A DNA stretch of 8,735 nt from Archaeoglobaceae archaeon (GTDB lineage Archaea > Halobacteriota > Archaeoglobi > Archaeoglobales > Archaeoglobaceae): the NCBI GenBank assembly GCA_027066965.1, contig JAMOMT010000130.1, positions 1 through 8,735 of the forward strand, given 5' to 3'. Each line of letters starts with the position of its first letter. Position 1 is the first letter of the stretch. A program made the position numbers and the translations under genes. Shown here in pieces: positions 1-6,027 of the stretch. The notes beneath the pieces were generated by a model, which was not told the DNA's origin, did no database searches, and saw only the letters and a list, made by a program, of their open reading frames with translations.

Positions 1-59
1 AGTCCGACAGCGAGACCAGCACCGATTGCGATCAAACCTTTCGCTATATCCAACACCAT
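1..59 (-). CDS. atpK: A-type ATP synthase subunit K (proteolipid c subunit), N-terminal fragment cut by the window edge
   Basis: Only the first 19 complete codons are present, and the gene runs off the left edge. They read MVLDIAKGLIAIGAGLAVGL (the last residue from an incomplete codon). A short polar start followed by a Gly/Ala-rich hydrophobic helix with GxGxxxG spacing is typical of the first transmembrane hairpin of rotor-ring proteolipids. The subunit forms the ion-translocating c ring of the A1Ao ATP synthase. The ion-binding carboxylate lies further on and is not visible, so H+ versus Na+ specificity cannot be judged. The ATG is 26 bases after the atpI stop and is preceded by a perfect 8-base SD sequence. 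Position directly after atpI matches the standard archaeal H-I-K order, which is the main support for a call made on so few residues. Confidence 0.85.
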   Translation of the reverse strand, partial: MVLDIAKGLIAIGAGLAVG

Positions 60-65
60 TTATAT

Positions 66-73
66 TCACCTCC
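66..73 (-). promoter_or_regulatory. Strong ribosome binding site for atpK
   Basis: On the minus strand this reads GGAGGTGA, a full complement to the archaeal 16S rRNA 3' end. It sits 6 bases before the atpK ATG inside an A-rich 26-base spacer. It is the best SD in the window. Inference: it raises translation of the proteolipid, which is needed in many copies per complex, relative to the single-copy atpI upstream. Confidence 0.85.
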
Positions 74-85
74 TTTTTCAAATTT

Positions 86-2131
86 TTATTCATCCTCCAA
101 AAACCTCTTCACCCTGCCGAAGGGCCTGAAGAGCCTACCACCACCCTCGAAGAACTTCGTGAAGAACTCAACGTAGTGCAATCGAAGGGACTGCAGACCT
201 GGATCGAGGATACCTAGCAGATAGTTTATTCCGTGGAATATCAGCATCACGAGAATCCCTGCTATTATCAGAGCTCCACCCTTCTTCATTATCATGCCGC
301 CCATGAAGTTCGCAACGAAAGCTATGTAGACTGACGATAGACCAATAGCCAGAATTCGAGCGAAGCTGAGTACCTGACCGAAGTATGTCAGCAACTCGAG
401 ACCCATAACGGCTCCAATTCCTCCCATCTTTGGAATCTCGTGCATCAGAAGCATTATCAGCCAGATCACTACGAGAGGCAGAGCAATTACGTAGAACACA
501 TTAACTCCGTTCTGCCATCCCGGCGTTATTGGCAGCGGAAGAGATGGTTGCTTGGTGAAGTGTGGGTTTACGTTATGCATATGGAAGGTGTAGTACGCTA
601 TCTGATGGTAGACGCCAAGGTTGTACGTGAAACCGACGATCGCAAAACCGAGACCAAGCATACCGAAAATCCAAGTTCCTTTCTCGAGAAGAGCTTCCTT
701 GAAGCCGTGCTCCCTGTACACGTTTATGAAACCGAGCACGAAACCGAAGATTATCATCGCGAGACCTATGAACAGCGTTATCAACAGTAGGAATTTCACG
801 TCGTAGGCTGCTATTTCAGCCATTTCTCCGCTGCCAGCTCTCGGGAACAGAGGCATGATGTTCTTGAGTCCAAAGATACTCTCAGGCCCAAAGATTTCTG
901 CTCCAAAGAACTCACCGTATATCAGTCCGAAGACAATGGTCGAAATTCCGGAGTATACAAGGATATTCAACAGCCTCTGCCAGCCCTCCGTCTTGTAAAC
1001 TCCTTTGAGGAACAGAGCAAGTGCGAGGACAGCGAGACCATAACCGACATCACCGAGCATCATTCCAAAGAATATCGGGAAGAATATTGACATGAAGAGA
1101 GTTGGATCGATCTCATGGTACTTCGGAATTCCGAAAGTCGTAGTTAGGAGCTCGAAGTTTCTCACTCCAGCAGGGTTCTTGAGCATCGTTGGTGGGTTGA
1201 ACTCCTCATCCTCGACCTGCTCGACCATCACCTTTCCTTCAGTCTTCGACTCCACCTCTCTCTTTACTCTGTCGAAGTCCTTCGCAGGTACGTAGCCAAC
1301 GATCATGAACGCATACTTCGAAACGAGTGTTCTCAGCGGAAGTTCTGCTTTCTCGAGTTCTATGCTCAGGTACTCCTCCATTGCAAGCATGAACTCGACC
1401 TCTTTAGCTTTGATGTCTTCAAGCTCCTTCTCAACTCTCTCGATCTCGTCCTGAACCTTTGCCTTCTCGTCCAGTAGCTCCTTTATTCTCTCCTCAACGC
1501 TGTCAACATCCGGAACTGGCAGTTCTCTATAGGAGAACTCCTGCAGAACTGCGTAAACTTCCTCCTCAACAGCCTTCCTGACGAAAATAGCTACGACATA
1601 CTCCTTCTCGTACTCCTTGATGAATATCTCAAAATCGGAGGTTACCTCCCTTAGTTTGTCAGTTGGGTCGTCCCTAACCAGCCCTACAAAACATCGGAGG
1701 TGTTTGTAGCCTTTTAAAAGTTTCGGAGAAAGGCCAAGAGTTTTGAGCGGTTCAAGAGCCTTCAGTTCCTCCTCAATAGATTTGAGTCTGTCAGTGAGCG
1801 TTTTCAGCTTGTCGATTCTCGTCCCGATCTCCTGCTGGAACTCGTCGAGCTTCTGTTGTATCTGGGACTCTATCTCGCTTACTCTGTACTTTCTACTCGG
1901 GAAAATTTTGTCGGGATCTACCTTAAGGTGAGAAATGTAGCTCCTGAGCAGGACGAGGTACTTTGAAACCGTAGAGGCTTTTTCGAGCGGTTCTCCAAGC
2001 TTGAAGTACTCATCTTCAGCCGGATCCTCGATGTGCAGAGCGTAAGCTCTGTGCAGGGTCTCAGAGGTAGTGGCCAAGTACTCCTTTGGCCCCACTACCG
2101 AGACCTTAACCATCTTTACCGGCTTAAGCAT
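86..2131 (-). CDS. atpI: A-type ATP synthase subunit I (membrane subunit a, stator)
   Basis: 681 residues, a normal length for archaeal subunit I, the homologue of eukaryotic V-ATPase subunit a. Residues 1-320 are a soluble cytoplasmic arm with two long coiled-coil stretches (about 84-128 and 210-262) that join the peripheral stalks to the membrane. The family signature follows at 313-365 (PPT.LKNP, FELLTTTFGIP, DPT, GMMLGDVGYG). About eight transmembrane helices run from 343 to 640. Arg592, in FARILAIGL, corresponds to the essential arginine facing the c-ring carboxylate (yeast Vph1 R735), and Arg650, in SLRLHYVEFF, to the second conserved arginine (R799). The start codon overlaps the atpH stop by 8 bases and is preceded by GGTGG, implying translational coupling. 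A second in-frame ATG, codon 7, is a possible start but has a poorer SD. All key residues are intact, so the gene looks functional. Confidence 0.97.
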   Translation of the reverse strand: MLKPVKMVKVSVVGPKEYLATTSETLHRAYALHIEDPAEDEYFKLGEPLEKASTVSKYLVLLRSYISHLKVDPDKIFPSRKYRVSEIESQIQQKLDEFQQEIGTRIDKLKTLTDRLKSIEEELKALEPLKTLGLSPKLLKGYKHLRCFVGLVRDDPTDKLREVTSDFEIFIKEYEKEYVVAIFVRKAVEEEVYAVLQEFSYRELPVPDVDSVEERIKELLDEKAKVQDEIERVEKELEDIKAKEVEFMLAMEEYLSIELEKAELPLRTLVSKYAFMIVGYVPAKDFDRVKREVESKTEGKVMVEQVEDEEFNPPTMLKNPAGVRNFELLTTTFGIPKYHEIDPTLFMSIFFPIFFGMMLGDVGYGLAVLALALFLKGVYKTEGWQRLLNILVYSGISTIVFGLIYGEFFGAEIFGPESIFGLKNIMPLFPRAGSGEMAEIAAYDVKFLLLITLFIGLAMIIFGFVLGFINVYREHGFKEALLEKGTWIFGMLGLGFAIVGFTYNLGVYHQIAYYTFHMHNVNPHFTKQPSLPLPITPGWQNGVNVFYVIALPLVVIWLIMLLMHEIPKMGGIGAVMGLELLTYFGQVLSFARILAIGLSSVYIAFVANFMGGMIMKKGGALIIAGILVMLIFHGINYLLGILDPGLQSLRLHYVEFFTKFFEGGGRLFRPFGRVKRFLEDE

Positions 2132-2453
2132 GTTCCACCATCCCTACAAACTCGTTGTACAGAAATTCAGCAGCATTCCAAGCGTTATCCTTCCCCCTCT
2201 TCTCAACAGAAGAGATCTGCTGCATCCACTGCTCCTTAATCTTCGCTTTCTCCTGCTCAACTTCAGCCTTCGCCTTTTCAAGGATTTCTGCCTTGATCTT
2301 CTCTGCCTCTTTCTCAGCCTCCTCGATTATTTTTCTCGCCTCTTCTTTTGCATTGAGGACGATCTGCTTTGCCTCCCTCTTGGCATCCTCGATGTCCTGC
2401 TCAACTTTGAGCTCTGCCTCTTTAATCCTTTCAAGAATCTCTGTTTTCTCCAT
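2124..2453 (-). CDS. atpH: A-type ATP synthase subunit H (peripheral stalk)
   Basis: 109 residues from the preferred ATG. The protein is almost wholly a charged alpha-helical coiled coil rich in Glu, Lys and Ala (for example EAEKEAEKIKAEILEKAKAE), with no membrane segment. Subunit H pairs with subunit E to form the right-handed coiled-coil stalks that hold the A1 head against the turning rotor. First place in an H-I-K operon fits the archaeal arrangement. The frame extends upstream to a GTG at 2462, but that codon overlaps the SD (GGTGA, 2459-2463), which is spaced 5 bases from the ATG at 2453; the ATG is therefore the better start. The stop lies inside the first codons of atpI, giving an 8-base overlap. 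Low sequence complexity makes family assignment lean on context as well as composition. Confidence 0.9.
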   Translation of the reverse strand: MEKTEILERIKEAELKVEQDIEDAKREAKQIVLNAKEEARKIIEEAEKEAEKIKAEILEKAKAEVEQEKAKIKEQWMQQISSVEKRGKDNAWNAAEFLYNEFVGMVEHA

Positions 2454-2458
2454 GGCGG

Positions 2459-2463
2459 TCACC
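2459..2463 (-). promoter_or_regulatory. Ribosome binding site deciding the atpH start
   Basis: GGTGA (in AAGGGTGA) on the minus strand, 5 bases before the ATG at 2453. A GTG at 2460-2462 lies inside this motif, which argues that the GTG is part of the SD and not the initiation codon. Confidence 0.65.
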
Positions 2464-2484
2464 CTTAGTGTTTTTTATAACTTC

Positions 2485-2523
2485 TCAATTAGCCGGGTCT
2501 CGGAAATATTTAAAGTTTGCCAT
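2485..2523 (-). CDS. Candidate 12-codon ORF upstream of atpH (speculative)
   Basis: An ATG at 2523 opens a reading frame for MANFKYFRDPAN ending in TGA at 2485-2487. An SD-like AAAGGAG stands 6 bases before the ATG, good spacing for an archaeal start. The ORF contains the proposed TATA box of the ATP synthase operon, so it can only be translated from a transcript starting further upstream, for example read-through from the MoaD-like gene or a second promoter near the TTTAAA at 2570-2575. It may be chance; an SD of this quality is the only evidence. No function is proposed. Confidence 0.15.
   Translation of the reverse strand: MANFKYFRDPAN
2507..2514 (-). promoter_or_regulatory. TATA box of the A-type ATP synthase operon
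   Basis: The minus strand reads TTTAAATA, an exact match to the archaeal TTTAWATA consensus. It is preceded by GCAAAC, which fits five of six positions of a BRE (RNWAAW). At the usual 26-27 base distance, transcription would start near 2484, giving a leader of about 30 bases that includes the atpH SD. A second AT-rich element (TTATAAAA, 2473-2480) lies closer, but it would put the start at or past the ATG and lose the SD, so it is less likely. Confidence 0.65.
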
Positions 2524-2588
2524 TTTTTACTCCTTTATTTCCAGAATATTCGTTCCGGGTTGAGATTTCGTTTAAAGGCTCTCGATTT

Positions 2589-2601
2589 ATCAATTATTGA
2601 T
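2589..2601. repeat. Short perfect inverted repeat ATCAATTATTGAT
   Basis: Two 6-base arms around a single T, about 75-90 bases upstream of the proposed ATP synthase TATA box. The symmetry resembles a dimeric regulator site, but AT-rich DNA yields such repeats by chance and no second copy was noticed in the window. Confidence 0.3.
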
Positions 2602-2641
2602 TCAGACGTTTAACATGCGAAAAGTTGATGCTTCAAAGCTT

Positions 2642-2654
2642 AAAAAAGAATAAG
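2642..2654 (-). terminator. Oligo-T terminator after the MoaD-like gene
   Basis: Directly after the TGA of the MoaD-like gene the minus strand runs TTATTC followed by six T residues, without a strong hairpin. Archaeal termination commonly uses such T tracts in the non-template strand. The strong promoter downstream makes an end of transcript here sensible, though read-through into the ATP synthase operon is possible. Confidence 0.5.
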
Positions 2655-2655
2655 G

Positions 2656-2880
2656 TCAGCCACCACTGAAGGGTGGCATGAGGTCGATAATATCCCCATC
2701 CACCAGCCTCAATCTCGAAGCTTTTGAAGTTTCGACAAGCTCGCTATTTACAGCGATCACGATGTTAGACACTCCAAGATCACGGATGAGCTCGGAAAGT
2801 GTGTCCACCTCGACCGTTTTTTCCTTAAATCCAAGCTGCTCCCTCAGCTTAGCGTAAACTCTCACTCTGACTCTGGCCAT
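2656..2880 (-). CDS. Ubiquitin-fold MoaD/ThiS-like protein (possible SAMP)
   Basis: 74 residues. It has the beta-grasp pattern of MoaD/ThiS: an N-terminal strand (ARVRVRVYAKLREQLG), a central helix (TLSELIRDLG), then the LVDGDIIDLMPPFSGG end. The terminal Gly73-Gly74 is the site that an E1-like enzyme adenylates in this superfamily. The protein then either carries sulfur (molybdopterin, thiamine or thiolated-tRNA synthesis) or is joined to lysines as a small archaeal modifier protein. There are no cysteines. It starts 13 bases after the stop of the DRTGG gene on the same strand, so it is probably cotranscribed and perhaps translationally coupled, since no good SD lies close to its ATG. No E1-like, MoaE or ThiG gene is nearby, so sequence alone cannot choose between carrier and modifier. 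Confidence 0.85.
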   Translation of the reverse strand: MARVRVRVYAKLREQLGFKEKTVEVDTLSELIRDLGVSNIVIAVNSELVETSKASRLRLVDGDIIDLMPPFSGG

Positions 2881-2893
2881 AATTCAGCAATTA

Positions 2894-3982
2894 TCAACCT
2901 TGTTCTTCCTCAACAAGGCCAAGCTCTTCTATTATCCTGTCAACGTTGACGTAGTTCTCGAGCAAAGACTTCATTTTCCTTATCTTGAGCTCTCCCTTTA
3001 TCCTCGCCTTGCCCATTATGTCCTCAAGCTTCGCAACTGCTTTAAGTGTATCATCTTCGACGAGCAGTATCGGCACGTCGTTCTCCTCAGCCCTCTCAAC
3101 GACTATGTCAGCCGGTTTGACGTTTCCGGTTAGGAGCATGCACCTTATGCTCGGCATCTCAAGAGCCACAACCTGCAAATCAGCTCTATCTCCTCCAGTG
3201 ACGAGTATCGCGTTCTTCGCCTCCTTGAAGTGCTCGACCGCTGCTTGTGGGGACATAGCTCCTATTATTATCTCCTCCACGATTCTATCCCTCTTCGGCT
3301 CGACAATGTACTCAGCGTTTAAAGCCTCAGCGATCTCGCTTACGAGCAAACCTCCAAGCATCGTGTCTCTTGGAATTATGCCGAGCAGCTCCATTCCGTT
3401 CGACTTTAGAACTTTCTCAGCAACGCTCTGCACGTACGCTCTCTTGTAACCGCCGAGCTGGTTGAATATGACCATCCTCAGCCTCTCTCCGAAAACCTCC
3501 TTGGCAGCAAGCAATCCATCGAGCACGAAGTCTGAAGTGTACTTAGCTACCATAAGTAGCTCAGCGTTACACATTTCGGCAACGCTAACATCACACAACC
3601 CAACAGTTCTTCCAGTGATATAGTTTATTGACCCCTCAATAAGAACAACATCTTTCCCCTCGCAGACCCTAGAGAAAGCCCTCTTAACCCTGCCTTTTAT
3701 GTCCTCAGCCTCGCTCTGAGATATGAACTCGATGTAGGGCATGTCGAGAATAACGGGGCAGATGTCATCCATGCTGTCGTGAACTCCAAGGACTTCTGCC
3801 GTGCTGTAAGCGTCCTCATCTATAACCCTATCCTCACTCTCGAGGTAGGCTGTTCTCGCACCGAAGGGCTTGAAGTAGCCGACTTTAAAACCCCTCTTCT
3901 TCAGCAAAAGGCCGAGAGCTATTATTATCCCACTCTTCCCGGAGTAACCCTCTATGGACGAAACGAGCAGAGCCTTTGTCAT
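2894..3982 (-). CDS. P-loop (BioD-like) plus DRTGG domain protein, as in the N-terminal part of phosphotransacetylase
   Basis: 362 residues from the chosen ATG. Residues 1-200 form a P-loop domain of the dethiobiotin synthetase/cobyrinate synthase type: a strand, then EGYSGKS (11-17) as Walker A, Lys39 in YFKPFGART, and LIEG (114-117) as the Walker B-like region. Residues 210-320 are a DRTGG domain with TGGDR at 262-266. This pairing is known from the N-terminal part of long bacterial phosphotransacetylases (Pta), where it is regulatory; here the catalytic acetyltransferase domain is absent. Stand-alone versions occur in archaea and are often annotated as BioD-like or cobyrinate synthase-like; the true role is unknown. 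The open frame extends upstream to a TTG at 4045, but homology would begin at MTKALL, and an AT-rich TATA-like box lies 26-27 bases before that ATG, suggesting a leaderless message. It lies 64 bases after the flippase-like gene and 13 before the MoaD-like gene. Confidence 0.85.
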   Translation of the reverse strand: MTKALLVSSIEGYSGKSGIIIALGLLLKKRGFKVGYFKPFGARTAYLESEDRVIDEDAYSTAEVLGVHDSMDDICPVILDMPYIEFISQSEAEDIKGRVKRAFSRVCEGKDVVLIEGSINYITGRTVGLCDVSVAEMCNAELLMVAKYTSDFVLDGLLAAKEVFGERLRMVIFNQLGGYKRAYVQSVAEKVLKSNGMELLGIIPRDTMLGGLLVSEIAEALNAEYIVEPKRDRIVEEIIIGAMSPQAAVEHFKEAKNAILVTGGDRADLQVVALEMPSIRCMLLTGNVKPADIVVERAEENDVPILLVEDDTLKAVAKLEDIMGKARIKGELKIRKMKSLLENYVNVDRIIEELGLVEEEQG

Positions 3983-4004
3983 GAGGTAGCGTATGTTACG
4001 ATCA

Positions 4005-4012
4005 TTAATTAA
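4005..4012 (-). promoter_or_regulatory. Possible TATA element giving a leaderless transcript of the DRTGG gene
   Basis: TTAATTAA, in a run of A and T from 4004 to 4018, is centred 26-27 bases before the ATG at 3982. That is the distance at which transcription would begin on the start codon itself. No SD precedes this ATG, which fits leaderless initiation. The box departs from TTTAWATA, and cotranscription from the gene upstream is equally possible. Confidence 0.35.
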
Positions 4013-4046
4013 TATTATCGATCGATTCTGGTTAGCATTGACCAAC

Positions 4047-5060
4047 TCAAGACCGGACCTCGTCTATGTACCTCCTCTTTATAACAAAGAATCCAGCTAT
4101 GAGGTTCAGGTAGTAAGTTATGAATCTCCAGAGAGCTGTGAGGATACCTATTATGTGCTGGGGAACGAAGTTCGAGTAGAGGTAGCCCATACCGAACTCC
4201 GCTATACCGCTCGCCCCCGGCGTGAGAGGGAGAAGAGATATGACAACGAGAAGGAGCTGAGCTGTTATCGAATATAGGAAGTATGGCTTACACCCGAATG
4301 CCGCGAGTATCGCTGAGGGTATCAAAAACTCGGGCATCCATATCATTACTGTTATGCAGAGAGCTATGAAAGCACACCTCGGATTTCTCGCGAGCATTAT
4401 TAGAGCATCTCTAAAAGCTATCAGCTCTTCCTTCAGTTTTTCAGCGAGGCCTTCAGCCCTCTTTCTGCTGAACTTTGCGACGAGCCTCTCAATCCATCCG
4501 GCCAAGCTCTCGAGCCTTTCTGGCCTTTTGATGAGGAGCCAGAGGAAAACGAGAAAGCCGGAAAGGGAGACGGCAAAGATTCCTCCAACTTCCATTCCGA
4601 GCTTCATGGAAAAACCAGTCAGAACTACGAAGAGGGGGAGTGCTACTGAGAAAAATATTGCATCGAGCAGCCTTTCAACCAACACAACTGCCGTTGACTC
4701 TCCAGCCCCAACTCCAGCGTCGTACAGCATCTTGACTCTAAGAGGTTCACCTCCGGCAGAGGAGGGAGTTATCGCTGCAAGAAAGCCGCTCGCAAGAGTT
4801 ACCTCCACCGCATAGCTTAGAGAGACTTTCTTTCCGACGTAATAAACGAGATACTGAATTCTCAGAGCCCAGAAAAACCAGAACAGGAACTGGAGTAAAA
4901 AGGCTACGAGAAGAAGGTAAACGTTCGCCTTCAGGATTGCCCTCCACGTAACCTTAGTTTCGGTGGCGTGAAATATTATGACGAGAGCAACGACGCTTAT
5001 CAGTATTCCGAGTAGTGCCTTCTTTCTGATCGAGCTGCGACTGTAGGAGTCCTCTGGCAT
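4047..5060 (-). CDS. Flippase-like integral membrane protein (LPG_synthase_TM / UPF0104 family)
   Basis: 337 residues, about eight hydrophobic helices, and no soluble domain. Family signatures are clear: ITPSSAGGEPLRV at 97-109, VERLLD at 128-133, LPLTPGASGIAEFG at 277-290, and WRFITYYLNLIAGF at 311-324. The family includes the membrane half of lysylphosphatidylglycerol synthase (MprF), which moves modified lipid across the membrane, and the membrane part of the archaeal glycosyltransferase AglD. Here it follows the family-2 glycosyltransferase with a single base between stop and ATG, and its SD (AGGAGGG) is inside that gene. The inference is that it translocates, or helps transfer sugar onto, a lipid-linked glycan made by the two upstream enzymes. 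A role in lipid headgroup modification cannot be excluded. Confidence 0.92.
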   Translation of the reverse strand: MPEDSYSRSSIRKKALLGILISVVALVIIFHATETKVTWRAILKANVYLLLVAFLLQFLFWFFWALRIQYLVYYVGKKVSLSYAVEVTLASGFLAAITPSSAGGEPLRVKMLYDAGVGAGESTAVVLVERLLDAIFFSVALPLFVVLTGFSMKLGMEVGGIFAVSLSGFLVFLWLLIKRPERLESLAGWIERLVAKFSRKRAEGLAEKLKEELIAFRDALIMLARNPRCAFIALCITVMIWMPEFLIPSAILAAFGCKPYFLYSITAQLLLVVISLLPLTPGASGIAEFGMGYLYSNFVPQHIIGILTALWRFITYYLNLIAGFFVIKRRYIDEVRS

Positions 5061-5061
5061 C

Positions 5062-6027
5062 CTATGCCCTCCTTGCCGCTTTCCACTCCACGCCTCTCTT
5101 TCGCAGGAAGCTGATTAGAGCTGATATTGCAGCGAGCTGCAGAACCAGAGAGTGGACAGCAAATCCCGGAACTGCTATCAGCTTTTTAACGTTTCTGAAT
5201 TTTGCGAGTATCAACAAGGGGCCAAGAACAAGAAGAAAGGGTAGCATCAGAGCTGGGAGGTACGTTAGAGTGAGGGCCATATACCACGAGTACTTGAATT
5301 TCCTGTTTTTGCTCTTGCTTACGAGCTTTCTGTAACGCCAGAGCTGAAGCCCGCCGTAATACCAGCGTTTCCTCTGGTTGTAGAGATCAGTCCAGCTAAG
5401 AGGCGATTGCTCGTAAACGAGCGACTTTTCGCAGTAAAGAGCTCTGAAGCCAAGAGCGTGCATTCTTGTAGAGAAGTCAGCGTCCTCAGTTATCACGTCC
5501 TCGCTGAGCTTGTGCTCGTAGAGGAACTTCGCTCTCAGAATACCAATGAGTCCGTTGAACTGCTTGTAGCCGTTCTTCTTTATCAGGTAGTTAAGCAGGT
5601 GATACTCCACCTCAACAGTCTTGCTGACGAGGTTAACGGGATTAGAGACTCTTCGGGGCGAGGAGGAGAGGTACGCTTTTTTGTCACTCTCGAGCGTCTT
5701 TATGTTCTCCACCACGAAGTTCTTCTCCGGCCTGCTGTCCACGTCGAATATTGCGACGTAGTCGGGATTGAACTCCTTCAGAAATTCCAGGCCGTCGTTT
5801 ATTGCTCCGGCCCTTTTTCCCCTCGCCGTCTTCCTCTCAAGCACTTGAACTCCAAGTTCCCTAACTTTCTCAGCCCTCCTGTCGTCATCTCCCTTCCTGT
5901 CTATGACATATAGTATCCTGACTTCGCATTCAGAGTAGTCGAGCCCTTTTAGCCACTCCACAGACTCGACGACCACTCTTTCGGGCTCGAAGGGAGCTAC
6001 CGGCACTATAACAGCTACTCTCCGCAT
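5062..6027 (-). CDS. Membrane-anchored family 2 glycosyltransferase with QxxRW motif
   Basis: 321 residues. The GT-A fold begins at VAVIVPV (4-10). GKRAGAIN (70-77) and DVDSRP (95-100, carrying Asp95 and Asp97) form the nucleotide-sugar and metal site. TED (180-182) is the likely catalytic base region, and QRKRW (218-222) is the QxxRW motif found in cellulose-, chitin- and hyaluronan-synthase-type enzymes that extend chains. Two hydrophobic stretches (about 248-276 and 283-307) anchor the C-terminus. It should act on the cytoplasmic face, adding sugar to a lipid-linked or growing glycan acceptor; donor and product cannot be read from sequence. The ATG directly follows the TGA of the upstream glycosyltransferase with no gap. 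With only two C-terminal membrane segments it may not form a complete export channel by itself, which makes the adjacent flippase-like gene a natural partner. Confidence 0.92.
   Translation of the reverse strand: MRRVAVIVPVAPFEPERVVVESVEWLKGLDYSECEVRILYVIDRKGDDDRRAEKVRELGVQVLERKTARGKRAGAINDGLEFLKEFNPDYVAIFDVDSRPEKNFVVENIKTLESDKKAYLSSSPRRVSNPVNLVSKTVEVEYHLLNYLIKKNGYKQFNGLIGILRAKFLYEHKLSEDVITEDADFSTRMHALGFRALYCEKSLVYEQSPLSWTDLYNQRKRWYYGGLQLWRYRKLVSKSKNRKFKYSWYMALTLTYLPALMLPFLLVLGPLLILAKFRNVKKLIAVPGFAVHSLVLQLAAISALISFLRKRGVEWKAARRA
5067..5073 (-). promoter_or_regulatory. Ribosome binding site for the flippase-like gene, inside the glycosyltransferase gene
   Basis: AGGAGGG on the minus strand lies in the last codons of the family-2 glycosyltransferase, 6 bases before the ATG at 5060. 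It fixes the start and points to translational coupling. Confidence 0.8.

Larger units (their letters stand above)
2464..2655. other. Intergenic region between the glycan/DRTGG/MoaD run and the ATP synthase operon
   Basis: About 190 bases, AT-rich, without a convincing conserved gene. It holds the oligo-T stretch after the MoaD-like gene, a 13-base inverted repeat, a short SD-preceded ORF and the ATP synthase TATA box. No tRNA-like or snoRNA-like (C/D box) arrangement was recognised by eye. Confidence 0.7.

Noticed and set aside
440..790. Plus-strand open frame of 116 codons inside atpI
   Set aside because: It lies opposite a strongly conserved membrane protein, has no SD or promoter, and its low-hydrophobicity, His/Tyr/Arg-rich composition is that of an antisense shadow.
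2473..2480. TTATAAAA as the main TATA box for atpH
   Set aside because: It would place the transcription start at or beyond the ATG and remove the SD; the TTTAAATA further upstream fits both consensus and spacing better.
2070..2613. Plus-strand Leu- and Ser-rich open frames opposite atpH
   Set aside because: They are reverse readings of Glu/Lys-rich coiled-coil codons, which give artificial Leu/Phe/Ser-rich frames; no start signals are present.
2894..3982. Cobyrinic acid a,c-diamide synthase or dethiobiotin synthetase identity for the P-loop protein
   Set aside because: The fold is shared, but the C-terminal half is a DRTGG domain and not a glutamine amidotransferase, and no cobalamin or biotin genes are nearby.
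5407..5913. Plus-strand open frame of 168 codons opposite the GT2 gene
   Set aside because: The GT2 frame carries all catalytic motifs, and the opposite frame has no recognisable domain or SD.
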